From assembly GCF_001612825.1 (NCBI RefSeq), contig NZ_BDBE01000051.1, positions 1 through 64,000 on the forward strand: a stretch of 64,000 nt of DNA, in the 5' to 3' direction. The stretch comes from Nocardia caishijiensis NBRC 108228 (GTDB lineage: Bacteria > Actinomycetota > Actinomycetes > Mycobacteriales > Mycobacteriaceae). Below are positions 24,672 to 32,944 of this stretch, in pieces. Each line of letters starts with the position of its first letter. Positions within the stretch are counted from its first letter, which is position 1. Both the position numbers and the translations under genes were made by a program. The notes beneath the pieces are model-generated. The model was not told where the DNA came from. It was given only the letters and a program-made list of their open reading frames with translations, and searched no databases.

Positions 24672-25430
24672 ATGCTCGACATAACCCACCTGACGGTGCG
24701 CTTCGGCGGGATCACCGCCCTGCAGGATGTGGGGTTCACGGTCGCCGCGGGCGAGATGGTCGGTCTGATCGGGCCCAACGGCGCGGGTAAGACGACCCTG
24801 TTCAACTGTCTCACCCGTCGCAACCGTCCCACCTCCGGTACCTTGCGCTATCTCGACACGGACCTGACCACGGTCCGCCCCGACGCGCTGGCCGGGCTCG
24901 GCATCGCCCGCACCTTCCAGAACCTCGGTCTGTTCTCCCGCATGTCGGTGCGCGACAACGTGCTCGTCGGCACCCATCACCGCACCCGAGGCGGCTTCGT
25001 CTCGGCGGGGCTGCGGATGCCGTGGGTCGGGCGCGCGGAGCGGCAATTGCGCGGTGAGGTCGACGAGTTGCTCGCCCGGCTCGACCTCACCGACGTCGCC
25101 GACCACCCGGCCGCCGGGCTGCCCTTCGGCACGCTCAAGCGGATCGAGCTGGCGCGGGCGCTGGCGGTGCGGCCCCGACTGTTGCTGCTCGACGAACCGG
25201 TGAACGGCCTGAGCCACGGTGAGGTCGACGAGTTCGCCGCGCGGCTGCGCGCTCTGCAGACCGAGCTCGACCTCACCGTCGTCGTCGTGGAACACCACAT
25301 GGGTTTCGTGATGAACACCTGCGACCGCGTGGTGTGCCTCGAGTTCGGGCAGGTGATCGCCGAGGGCGAACCCGAAGCGGTACAGAGCGATCCGGCCGTC
25401 GTCCGCGCCTACCTTGGGGCCGCCTCATGA
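24672..25430 (+). CDS. livG: Branched-chain amino acid-type ABC transporter ATPase (LivG)
   Basis: A 252-residue ATPase. Walker A is G-P-N-G-A-G-K-T-T (34-42), the G-I-A-R-T-F-Q-N-L-G-L-F block is diagnostic of LivG, Walker B ends L-L-D-E-P-V-N-G-L and the switch His is in V-E-H-H-M-G. The signature reads L-P-F-G-T-L-K-R, a degenerate C-loop compared with the usual L-S-Y-G. ATG 24672 starts the family sequence; upstream in-frame codons run into the regulatory gap. Its stop overlaps the livF start (ATGA). It is the first gene of a second, complete liv operon under the divergent PucR regulator. Confidence 0.94.
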   Translation: MLDITHLTVRFGGITALQDVGFTVAAGEMVGLIGPNGAGKTTLFNCLTRRNRPTSGTLRYLDTDLTTVRPDALAGLGIARTFQNLGLFSRMSVRDNVLVGTHHRTRGGFVSAGLRMPWVGRAERQLRGEVDELLARLDLTDVADHPAAGLPFGTLKRIELARALAVRPRLLLLDEPVNGLSHGEVDEFAARLRALQTELDLTVVVVEHHMGFVMNTCDRVVCLEFGQVIAEGEPEAVQSDPAVVRAYLGAAS

Positions 25431-26152
25431 GCGAATTCCTGACCGTCACCGATCTGCACGCGGGCTACGGAGCGGCGAAAGTGCTGCACGGCGTGAGCTT
25501 CTCGGTCGCCGAGGGCGACGTGTGCGCGGTCCTCGGCCCCAACGGCGCGGGCAAGACCACGCTCCTGCGCGCCCTGTGCGGGATGGTGAAGGTGCGCGGC
25601 ACCCTGCGCCTGCACGGCGAGGATGTGACCGGGCGGGCGCCCGAGGCGATGGCCCGGCTCGGTGTCGCCCACGTGCCCGAGGGTCGCGGCACCTTCGCCC
25701 CGCTCACCGTCGAGGAGAACCTGCGCCTGGGCGCCTACTCCCGCCGCGACCGCGCGGGCATCGAGTCCGACCTGCGCCGCGTCTACGAGTACTTCCCGAT
25801 CCTGCACGACAAGCGGCGCGACCCGGCGGGCGGCCTGTCCGGTGGTCAGCAGCAGATGGTCGCCATCGGCCGGGCGCTGATGCTGCGCCCGCGTCTGCTG
25901 CTGCTCGACGAACCGTCGCTCGGGCTCTCCCCACTGGTCACCCAGGAACTGTTCGGGATCGTGCACACCATCAACGCAGAGGAACGCACCACCGTGATAG
26001 TCGTCGAACAGAACGCCCACCTGGCGCTGGGTGTCGCGCATCGGGCGCATGTACTCGAGTCGGGCCGGATCGTGTTGTCCGGCAGCGCCGACGAGATCAA
26101 GGCCGACGAACAAGTCGTCCGCTCCTACCTGGGATACCGGGTGCAGCCGTGA
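25427..26152 (+). CDS. livF: Branched-chain amino acid-type ABC transporter ATPase (LivF)
   Basis: A 241-residue ATPase with Walker A G-P-N-G-A-G-K-T-T (37-45), the LivF hallmark V-P-E-G-R-G-T-F-A-P-L-T, signature L-S-G-G-Q-Q-Q-M, Walker B L-L-L-L-D-E-P and the Gln of V-V-E-Q-N in place of the switch His. It pairs with LivG as a heterodimer on the membrane. Unlike the first liv operon of the window, the two ATPases are separate here. It overlaps livG (ATGA) and livH (GTGA). Confidence 0.94.
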   Translation: MSEFLTVTDLHAGYGAAKVLHGVSFSVAEGDVCAVLGPNGAGKTTLLRALCGMVKVRGTLRLHGEDVTGRAPEAMARLGVAHVPEGRGTFAPLTVEENLRLGAYSRRDRAGIESDLRRVYEYFPILHDKRRDPAGGLSGGQQQMVAIGRALMLRPRLLLLDEPSLGLSPLVTQELFGIVHTINAEERTTVIVVEQNAHLALGVAHRAHVLESGRIVLSGSADEIKADEQVVRSYLGYRVQP

Positions 26153-27027
26153 CCGAATTCGTGCAGCAGCTCGTCGAGGGGCTCTCGGCGGGCGCGATCT
26201 ACGCGGGGCTGGCGCTGGCGCTCGTCCTCATCTACCGGTTCACCGGGGTGGCGAACTTCGCCCAGGGTGAGTTGGCCATGTTCTCGGCGTTCATCGCCTG
26301 GCAACTGAGTCAGGTGATGCCGTTCTGGGCCGCGTTGCTCCTGACGCTGGTTGTCTCGTTCGTCGCGGGCATGGTGATCGAGCGGGTGGTGATCCGCCCG
26401 GTCGAAGGCAAACCGGAGATCACCCTGGTGATCGTCACCGTCGGCTTGTTCTTCACCGTGCACGCGGCGGCGGGCTGGATCTGGTCCTACCAGGTGAAGG
26501 CGTTCCCGAATCCCTTCCCGGACGGCGCGTTCCGGCTGGCCGGGGTCAGTGTCGGCTTCGGCAGTCTCGGGATCTTCGCCGTCGTCGGCCTGGTGATGGC
26601 ACTGCTGTATCTGCTGTTCCGCTACACCGCGATCGGGTTGGCCATGCGGGCGGTGGCGTGTAATCCGCAGTCGGCCAGGCTCGTCGGAATCCGGGTCGGC
26701 ACCGTGCTCTCCCTCGGATGGGGACTCGCGGCGCTGGTCGGGTCGGTGTCGGGCGTGCTGTCGGCGCCGCTGCTGTTCCTCGATCCCAACATGATGAGCG
26801 GTGTCCTGATCTACGCCTTCGCGGCGGCGACGCTCGGCGGGTTCGACTCCCCCGGCGGCGCGGTGGCGGGCGGCTTGATCGTCGGCGTCGCCGAAACCCT
26901 CACCGGCGCGTATGTCGACGCGATCGGCACCGAACTCAAGATCGGTGTGCCGCTGGTGATCATCCTGGGCGTGCTGTTGCTTCGCCCCCAAGGTCTGTTC
27001 GGACACGCGGCGGTGGAACGGGTATGA
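26149..27027 (+). CDS. livH: Branched-chain amino acid-type ABC transporter permease (LivH)
   Basis: A 292-residue polytopic permease. After the first helix it has the LivH start pattern (G-A-I-Y-A-G-L-A-L-A-L and N-F-A-Q-G-E-L-A-M-F), the E-R-V-V-I-R-P-V block, the cytoplasmic EAA-like loop R-A-V-A-C-N-P-Q-S-A-R-L-V-G-I, and R-P-Q-G-L-F-G at the C-terminus. The GTG start overlaps the livF stop in a GTGA junction, and its own stop overlaps the livM start. Ligand specificity is not shown by the permease. Confidence 0.93.
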   Translation: MTEFVQQLVEGLSAGAIYAGLALALVLIYRFTGVANFAQGELAMFSAFIAWQLSQVMPFWAALLLTLVVSFVAGMVIERVVIRPVEGKPEITLVIVTVGLFFTVHAAAGWIWSYQVKAFPNPFPDGAFRLAGVSVGFGSLGIFAVVGLVMALLYLLFRYTAIGLAMRAVACNPQSARLVGIRVGTVLSLGWGLAALVGSVSGVLSAPLLFLDPNMMSGVLIYAFAAATLGGFDSPGGAVAGGLIVGVAETLTGAYVDAIGTELKIGVPLVIILGVLLLRPQGLFGHAAVERV

Positions 27028-28064
27028 GTGACGTGAGAGTTTCGACGGCGACATCGGTCGCGCCCCAGCCGGAACCGGCCCGTGCGCGGTGGCGTGCCCC
27101 CCGGATTCCGCTGGTCTTCACGGCCGCGGTCCTGCTGCTCGCCTGTGCCGCGCCGTTCCAGCTGGTTCCCTTCCATACCTTCCAGCTGGCCATGGCGATG
27201 ATCTACGCGGTCACCCTGCTCGGGCTGAACCTGCTCGTCGGCCACACCGGCCAGATCTCACTCGGCCACGGCGCGTTCTTCGCGGTCGGCGCCTACACGG
27301 CCGCGATCGCGATGCATCAGTGGGGCACACCGTATTTCGCGACGATCCCGCTCGCGGCAGCGGTCACCGTCGTGCTCGGCTTCGCCCTCGGTATCCCGGC
27401 GTTGCGGCTGCGCGGGCTGTACTTGGCGCTGGTCACGATGTCCATCGCGATCTTCCTGGTGCCCTTGCTGAAACGATTCGACGGGCTCACCGGGGGTTCG
27501 ATGGGTCTCGGTGTCGACAAGCCGGTGCCACCGGCCTGGACCGGACTCGCCGAGGACCAGTGGCTGTACTTCCTCGCCCTGGCCACCACCGCGCTGAGTT
27601 TCGTGCTGGTCGCCGGAATGCTGCGGTCAAGAGTCGGGCGCGCCCTGCACGCGGTGCGCGACAACGAGACCGCCGCCGAGGTGCTCGGGGTGAACCTGGC
27701 GCACTACAAGACCCTGGCCTTCGCCTGGAGCGCGTTGCTCGCCGGTGTCGCGGGCTGTGTCTACACCTGGGTGATCGCCTTCGTCTCCCCCGACTCGTTC
27801 GCGCTCACCCTGTCGATCACGCTGCTCGCCGGGCTCGTCGTCGGCGGTCTCGGCACCACGTGGGGACCGGTGCTGGGCGGACTGTTCGTGATGTTCGTGC
27901 CGAGCCTGGCTCAGGACGTCAATCAGGCCGCGCCCGGCGTCATCTTCGGACTGCTGATCATCGCGGTCATGTACCTCGCACCCCAGGGACTGGCCGGTCT
28001 GGCCACCCGATGGGCGCACTGGCTCGGACACCGTGTCCGGAAAGGGAGAACTCATGCGTACTAG
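27024..28064 (+). CDS. livM: Branched-chain amino acid-type ABC transporter permease (LivM)
   Basis: A 346-residue polytopic permease. A polar N-terminus of about 30 residues is followed by the LivM pattern L-G-L-N-L-L-V-G-H-T-G-Q-I-S-L-G-H-G, several spans and the EAA-type loop R-A-V-R-D-N-E-T-A-A-E-V-L-G-V. The family C-terminal A-P-Q-G-L-A-G is present. The ATG overlaps the livH stop (ATGA). The 3' end overlaps the start of the binding-protein gene by 11 bases, so all five genes are tightly coupled. Confidence 0.93.
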   Translation: MSDVRVSTATSVAPQPEPARARWRAPRIPLVFTAAVLLLACAAPFQLVPFHTFQLAMAMIYAVTLLGLNLLVGHTGQISLGHGAFFAVGAYTAAIAMHQWGTPYFATIPLAAAVTVVLGFALGIPALRLRGLYLALVTMSIAIFLVPLLKRFDGLTGGSMGLGVDKPVPPAWTGLAEDQWLYFLALATTALSFVLVAGMLRSRVGRALHAVRDNETAAEVLGVNLAHYKTLAFAWSALLAGVAGCVYTWVIAFVSPDSFALTLSITLLAGLVVGGLGTTWGPVLGGLFVMFVPSLAQDVNQAAPGVIFGLLIIAVMYLAPQGLAGLATRWAHWLGHRVRKGRTHAY

Positions 28065-29304
28065 GACAATCCAGTGCCTCGGGGTGGCCGCCGCGTTGGT
28101 CGCCACGCTCACCGCCTGCGGTGGCCGCGGTGCCGACACCGGCACCGTCGGCCAGGGCGACTGCCAGGGCCAGCAGACCACCGGCATCACCGACAGCACC
28201 CTCAAACTCGGTGGCGTGTACCCGCTGTCGGGTCCGGCCTCGGCCTACGGTGAGGTGCCCAAGGGCATCAAGGCCTACTTCGACTACGTCAACGCCGAAC
28301 AGGGCGGAATCGGCGGCCGCCAGGTCGAGTACCTCGTCCGCGACGACGGCTACCAGCCGCCCAAGACCGTCGAGGAGACCCGCCGTCTGGTCGAACAGGA
28401 CCAGGTGTTCGCGGTCTTCCAGACCCTGGGTACCGCCACCTCTTCGGCGGTGAGCGACTATCTCGGTCAGCGCAAGGTGCCGCAGGTGTTCGTCGCCACG
28501 GGTGCGACGAAGTTCGGCTCCGAGGACCATCCGTGGACCATCGGCTGGCAGCCCAGCTACCGCACCGAGGGCCTGGCCTACGCCGAGTACGTGAAGAAGC
28601 AGCGACCGAACGCCACCGTCGCGGTGCTGTATCAGAACGACGACTTCGGCAAGGACCTGCTCGCCGCGTTCCGTGAGGGCGCCGAGGGCAGCGGGGTGAA
28701 GGTGGTCGCGGAGCAGAGCTTCGAGGTCACCGACCCCACCGTCGACGCGCAGGTCCGCAACCTGGCCAACTCCGGCGCCGAGGTGATGCTCAACTTCTCG
28801 ACGCCGAAGTTCGCCTCCCAGGCGCTGGCCGCCGACGTGCGCAACACCGCCTGGAACCCGCTGCACATCCTCACCCAGGTGTCCAACACCATGGCCACCC
28901 TGCGACCGGTCGGCCTGCCCAATATCCAGGGCACGGTGAGCGCGGCGTTCCTCAAGGACCCCGCCGATCCCCGCTGGGCCACCGACCCGGGCATGCAGAC
29001 GTTCAAGTCGAAGCTGAGCCAGTACGCGCCGGGCGCCGACACCGGCAACCAGCACGCGATGGCGGGCTGGGCGATGGCGCAGAGCTTCCACAAGACCCTC
29101 GACGCGGCGAAGTGCCCGACCAGGGAGGGCCTGCGCGACGCGATGCGTTCGCTCGACAACGTCTCCGCCGACCTGATGCTGCCCGGTATCAGCATGAAAA
29201 CCGGTGCGGGCGACGGCTTCCCGCTCGAAGCGGTCGGCATCCAGACCTTCGCAGGTGAGCACTGGTCGCTCACCGAGGGCCTGATCGATACCTCCGGCAA
29301 GTAG
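28054..29304 (+). CDS. ABC transporter substrate-binding lipoprotein (LivK-like)
   Basis: A 416-residue type I periplasmic-binding protein. The signal ends in the lipobox L-T-A-C with lipidated Cys22, followed by G-G-R-G. The mature protein shows L-G-G-V-Y-P-L-S-G-P-A-S-A-Y-G, G-I-G-G-R-Q-V-E-Y and Y-Q-N-D-D-F-G-K-D-L, typical of the Leu/Ile/Val- and amide-binding family. Two Cys pairs may form disulfides. The ATG lies inside the end of livM. It completes operon livG-livF-livH-livM-binding protein; having the binding protein last is the reverse of the first liv operon. The ligand is unknown. Confidence 0.92.
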   Translation: MRTRTIQCLGVAAALVATLTACGGRGADTGTVGQGDCQGQQTTGITDSTLKLGGVYPLSGPASAYGEVPKGIKAYFDYVNAEQGGIGGRQVEYLVRDDGYQPPKTVEETRRLVEQDQVFAVFQTLGTATSSAVSDYLGQRKVPQVFVATGATKFGSEDHPWTIGWQPSYRTEGLAYAEYVKKQRPNATVAVLYQNDDFGKDLLAAFREGAEGSGVKVVAEQSFEVTDPTVDAQVRNLANSGAEVMLNFSTPKFASQALAADVRNTAWNPLHILTQVSNTMATLRPVGLPNIQGTVSAAFLKDPADPRWATDPGMQTFKSKLSQYAPGADTGNQHAMAGWAMAQSFHKTLDAAKCPTREGLRDAMRSLDNVSADLMLPGISMKTGAGDGFPLEAVGIQTFAGEHWSLTEGLIDTSGK

Positions 29305-29352
29305 TCCCGTGCCGCGAGGCACCCAGTTCACCCACGATCGATGAGGATCACC

Positions 29353-30099
29353 ATGAAGATGTCAACCACCCTCGCGACGGCCGCGCTGACGGCGCTGACG
29401 TTGTGCGTCGGCACCGCCAACGCCCAGGCCGAGCCCACCCAGACCGATGTCCACTACGAGGTCAGCCGACAGGGCGACGCGGCGGTGCTGTCGACGAACG
29501 ACGGAGAACTGCAGGTCGTCGACGGTCAGCTCGTGCTCACCACCAAGGCCGACGTGCCGGTCGCGGCGCTGCCCCTGTCGTACCGGATGGACGACAAGGT
29601 ATTCCCGATCGCGGCGACCATCGATGGCGACCGCGCCACCCTCACTCCATCACGTGACGGTGGCGCACCGGTCGAAGCGGCCACGAATGTCATCACCCAG
29701 GACGCCGCCGTGCAGCAGGTCGCCGAATCACTCACCCCCCGTGACCAATCCGCGCTCGGTGTGTTCGCGCAGCGGCTCACCATCGGCAGCGCCGTCGCCG
29801 CCATCATCGGCGCGGTCCTCGGCGGTGGTGTGGGCTGTCTGGTCGGTGGCGCGGCCGGAGCGGTCATCGCCAGCCCGGTGATCGTGCTGCTCGCGCCGTG
29901 GGTCGGCGCGACCGTCGCCGGGTGTGTGCTCGGCGCGGCCACCCTCGGCGCGGTTGGCACGATGGTCGGACTGGTCACCGTCGGCGGTCCGCTGGCACTG
30001 TTCGCCGCCTACCAGTACTTCTCCACCATCCTCACCCCGTGCCCGGCCGAGCTGGGTGCCTACTGCAAGGACCCCGGGGTGCCCGCCCCCGCGAAGTGA
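29353..30099 (+). CDS. Secreted or membrane-anchored protein with Gly-zipper segment
   Basis: A 248-residue protein. A Sec signal peptide is seen (Met-Lys start, hydrophobic core, cleavage likely after A-N-A-Q-A). A domain of about 100 residues follows with no recognised fold. Then a long Gly/Ala/Val-rich hydrophobic region (about 135-220) with two Cys and repeated G-x3-G spacing could insert in the membrane. The end has two Cys (P-C-P-A-E-L-G-A-Y-C). ATG 29353 was chosen because GAGG precedes it at good distance; 29341 would add four residues. It follows the binding-protein gene by 48 bases and precedes a strong terminator, so it may be the last gene of that operon. Confidence 0.8.
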   Translation: MKMSTTLATAALTALTLCVGTANAQAEPTQTDVHYEVSRQGDAAVLSTNDGELQVVDGQLVLTTKADVPVAALPLSYRMDDKVFPIAATIDGDRATLTPSRDGGAPVEAATNVITQDAAVQQVAESLTPRDQSALGVFAQRLTIGSAVAAIIGAVLGGGVGCLVGGAAGAVIASPVIVLLAPWVGATVAGCVLGAATLGAVGTMVGLVTVGGPLALFAAYQYFSTILTPCPAELGAYCKDPGVPAPAK

Positions 30100-30114
30100 C
30101 CGATCTCGTCCGAT

Positions 30115-30150
30115 GCCGGGCCGCGAACACGGAGGTGTTCGCGGCCCGGC
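30115..30150 (+). terminator. Strong hairpin terminator
   Basis: A perfect 16-base inverted repeat (30115-30130 with 30135-30150) around a four-base loop lies 15 bases past the stop of the secreted-protein gene. It separates the liv operon from the acyl-CoA dehydrogenase gene. No T-run follows, as is common in GC-rich actinobacteria. Confidence 0.85.
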
Positions 30151-30194
30151 CGTGCGCACCGGCGGGCTGTGCGCCGACAACAGGGGAATCACGC

Positions 30195-31349
30195 ATGCGC
30201 AGAACAGCTTCCGACGACGATCTCGTCGCCTTCCGGGCCACGATCCGGGCGTTCATCGACGCCGAGGTGGTACCGAGCTTCGGCCGGTGGTATCGGGACG
30301 GTCTCGTGCCGCGCGAATTCTATTACCGGCTGGGCGATCTCGGCGTGTTCGGGCTGGAGGTGCCGGTCGAGTTCGGTGGATCGGGCCACAACTCCCTGGC
30401 CTACCGCGGGGTGCTCGCCGAGGAGATCGCCAGGGCCGCTGTGTCGTTCGGTGGTGCCAGCGCGCACCTCGCCCGCTGCCTGCCGCTGATCACCGCGCTC
30501 GCCACCCCGGCGCAGCAGGCCCGGTGGCTGCCCGGTGTCGTCACCGGTGACACGATGTTCGCGCTCGCGGTGTCCGAACCCGGTACGGGATCGGAGCCGG
30601 AGGGGATGCGCACGACCGCGCCCCAGACCGCCGAGGGCACCTATGTACTGAACGGCTCGAAGACCTATGTCATCGGCGGGGTGCACGCCGACCGGGTGAT
30701 CGTGTGCGCCCGCACCGCGCCGCCGCGCCCCGACGATCCGGCTTTCGGCCTGTCGCTGCTTGTCGTCGATGCGAGCGCCGCCGGTTTCCGGGTGGGCCGA
30801 CGACTGGACACTCTGGGGCGCAAGGTCAGCGGCACCGCGGAACTCACCTTCACCGACGTGCGTGTGCCCGCCGCCGACCTGCTCGGCGACCCGCATCGCG
30901 CCGCCGCGCACCTGGCGGTCCAGTTGCCGCAGCAGCGGCTCGGCATCGCGGTCGGCGCCTACGCCCGCGCCAAGGCGGCGATCCGCTTCACCCGCAACCA
31001 CACCCGCGACGGCGTCCCGATCACCCGTCCGGTCGCCGCCGTCCAGCACACCAAGTTCGAATTGGCGGGTTGCCGCGCCGAGGTCGACGCCATCGAAGCC
31101 GTGGTCGACCGTGCTCTTTCGGCCCACGACCGCGACGAACTCGACCCGGCACACGCCGCGTCCGCCGAACTGTTCGCCACCGAGACCGCGGGCCGGGTGA
31201 TCGATCGCTGCCTCCAACTGCACGGCGGCGCGGGCTATCTCACCGACTCCCCGATCGCTCGCCTGTACGCGGACCACCGCGTCGACCGACTCCAGGGCGG
31301 CGACAGCGACACCCTGCGCACGCTCATCGCCGCCGACATGGGTCTCTAG
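30195..31349 (+). CDS. Acyl-CoA dehydrogenase family protein with atypical active site
   Basis: A 384-residue flavoprotein fold with the three ACAD domains. The FAD/substrate block reads L-A-V-S-E-P-G-T-G-S-E (124-134), and the C-terminal L-Q-L-H-G-G-A-G-Y-L-T-D block (341-350 region) is normal. The usual catalytic Glu of the Y-E-G-T site is replaced: the sequence there is L-Q-G-G, with Gln367. The alternative position used by long-chain and isovaleryl enzymes is also Gln (Gln247 in L-P-Q-Q-R-L). So it may not abstract an alpha-proton in the standard way, or may use another residue. ATG 30195 follows a hairpin. No partner ETF or CoA-ligase gene is adjacent. Substrate unknown. Confidence 0.85.
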   Translation: MRRTASDDDLVAFRATIRAFIDAEVVPSFGRWYRDGLVPREFYYRLGDLGVFGLEVPVEFGGSGHNSLAYRGVLAEEIARAAVSFGGASAHLARCLPLITALATPAQQARWLPGVVTGDTMFALAVSEPGTGSEPEGMRTTAPQTAEGTYVLNGSKTYVIGGVHADRVIVCARTAPPRPDDPAFGLSLLVVDASAAGFRVGRRLDTLGRKVSGTAELTFTDVRVPAADLLGDPHRAAAHLAVQLPQQRLGIAVGAYARAKAAIRFTRNHTRDGVPITRPVAAVQHTKFELAGCRAEVDAIEAVVDRALSAHDRDELDPAHAASAELFATETAGRVIDRCLQLHGGAGYLTDSPIARLYADHRVDRLQGGDSDTLRTLIAADMGL

Positions 31350-31409
31350 ATCCCGGTGTCGGTGGTGTTGACTACGATCGGTCGAGTTCGTTTCACACAG
31401 GGGGATTTC

Positions 31410-32141
31410 ATGCATCCACAACAGTCGTATCCGCCGCCCGGTCAGCCGGGGTATCCGCAGCAGCAGTTCGGCGGACAACCACCGCAATTCGGTGGGTATA
31501 CGCGGCAACCGGGTGGGGCCCAGCCGCAGCAGTTCGGCGCACCAGCGCAGCAGTTCGGTGCGTCGCCACCACGGCAGGTCCCGGCGCCGCCGCAGCAGCA
31601 GTTCGGCGCACCCACATCCCAGCCGGGGTCTCCTCAGCCGGGCGCGCCGATCGATGTCACCTACGTGTGCGACGACAACACGGCCAAGCGCTTGAACCGT
31701 GCTGCCGCCCTGGTCAGCTTCCGCCTGCCCAACAAATGGGGTCTGTTGCTGGCACTACCGGCTTTCATGCTCGCCCGTGGCACCATCTCGGTGCTCTCCG
31801 ACGGTGGCGAGGCCGTCATCGGCGAGATGGCGGGCGCGTTCTTCATCGTCGTCGCCTTCGAACTGGTGGTCATCGCGCTGGCGGTGGGATTGCAACTGGC
31901 GCGGGTGAACCCGAAGTTCAAGGCCATCGCGGGCCCCGGCCATCAGATGCGCGCGCAATACACCGATGACGCGGTGCGCCTGTGGCAGACCACCGGTGAG
32001 GTCACCAACCGATACGTCGATTTCAAACGGGTGCTCACCCAGGGCGACGTGGTGTTCCTACAGCCAACGGGCACACAGGGATTCGTGGTGCCGCGCGAAC
32101 TCGTGCCCGACGCCGCACTGGCCCGGTTACGGCGGGCCTGA
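31410..32141 (+). CDS. YcxB-like membrane protein with Gln/Pro-rich N-terminus
   Basis: A 243-residue protein. Residues 1-78 are low-complexity, with repeated Q-Q-F-G-A/G units, and probably disordered. Two hydrophobic spans follow (about 110-128 and 140-162). The C-terminal part has a YcxB-like pattern with D-A-V-R-L-W-Q-T, a Y-V-D-F segment, and F-V-V-P-R-E-L-V near the end, as in that family. GGGGGA stands upstream of the ATG. Its stop lies three bases from the convergent hisF stop. The function of the family is unknown. Confidence 0.8.
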   Translation: MHPQQSYPPPGQPGYPQQQFGGQPPQFGGYTRQPGGAQPQQFGAPAQQFGASPPRQVPAPPQQQFGAPTSQPGSPQPGAPIDVTYVCDDNTAKRLNRAAALVSFRLPNKWGLLLALPAFMLARGTISVLSDGGEAVIGEMAGAFFIVVAFELVVIALAVGLQLARVNPKFKAIAGPGHQMRAQYTDDAVRLWQTTGEVTNRYVDFKRVLTQGDVVFLQPTGTQGFVVPRELVPDAALARLRRA

Positions 32142-32144
32142 GCG

Positions 32145-32939
32145 TCAGCGGACGGTGATGCCGTCCGTGCGCATGGCGTCCTTCACCTGGGCGATCGTCA
32201 GGTCGCCGAAGTGGAAGACGCTGGCCGCGAGGACGGCGTCGGCCCCCGCCCGCACGGCGGGCGGGAAGTGCTCGACCGCGCCCGCACCACCGCTGGCGAT
32301 CACCGGAACGTGCACGGCGGCCCGGACGGCGGCGATCATCGGCAGGTCGAAGCCCGCCTTGGTGCCGTCGGCGTCCATCGAGTTGAGCAGGATCTCGCCG
32401 ACACCGAGTTCGGCGCCACGGATGGCCCATTCGACGGCGTCGATGCCGGTGCCACGCTTGCCGCCGTGGGTGGTGACCTCCCAGCCGGACGGGGTGTCGG
32501 GCTGACCGTCTGGCACGGTGCGCGCGTCGACCGAGAGCACGATGCACTGGGAGCCGAAACGCTGCGACATCTCCGAGAGCACCTCGGGGCGGGCGATGGC
32601 GGCGGTGTTCACCGACACCTTGTCGGCGCCTGCGCGCAGCAGGCGGTCCACGTCCTCGACCGTGCGCACCCCGCCACCGACGGTGAGCGGGATGAAGATC
32701 TGCTCGGCGGTGCGCGTCACCACGTCGAGCATGGTGGCGCGGTCGCCGGTGGAGGCGGTGACGTCGAGAAAGGTGAGTTCGTCGGCGCCCTGGGCGTCGT
32801 AGGTGGCGGCCAGTTCCACCGGGTCACCCGCGTCGCGCAGGTTCTGGAAGTTCACGCCCTTGACCACCCGGCCCGCGTCCACATCGAGACAGGGGATCAC
32901 GCGGACGGCCAGCGTGCTCTGCTGTGTGCTGGTACCCAT
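32145..32939 (-). CDS. hisF: Imidazole glycerol phosphate synthase cyclase subunit
   Basis: A 264-residue TIM barrel that, with HisH, makes imidazole glycerol phosphate and AICAR. The first catalytic Asp lies in V-I-P-C-L-D-V-D, with the phosphate-site block G-R-V-V-K-G-V-N-F. The second half has V-L-S-V-D-A-R and the G-A-G-E-I-type region (here G-V-G-E-I-L-L-N-S-M-D-x-D-G). ATG 32939 has GAGG about nine bases upstream; a TTG at 32948 is possible. It follows impA by five bases on the minus strand. Here it is the last gene of a hisA-impA-hisF unit, with hisI displaced. Confidence 0.97.
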   Translation of the reverse strand: MGTSTQQSTLAVRVIPCLDVDAGRVVKGVNFQNLRDAGDPVELAATYDAQGADELTFLDVTASTGDRATMLDVVTRTAEQIFIPLTVGGGVRTVEDVDRLLRAGADKVSVNTAAIARPEVLSEMSQRFGSQCIVLSVDARTVPDGQPDTPSGWEVTTHGGKRGTGIDAVEWAIRGAELGVGEILLNSMDADGTKAGFDLPMIAAVRAAVHVPVIASGGAGAVEHFPPAVRAGADAVLAASVFHFGDLTIAQVKDAMRTDGITVR

Positions 32940-32944
32940 CGTGT

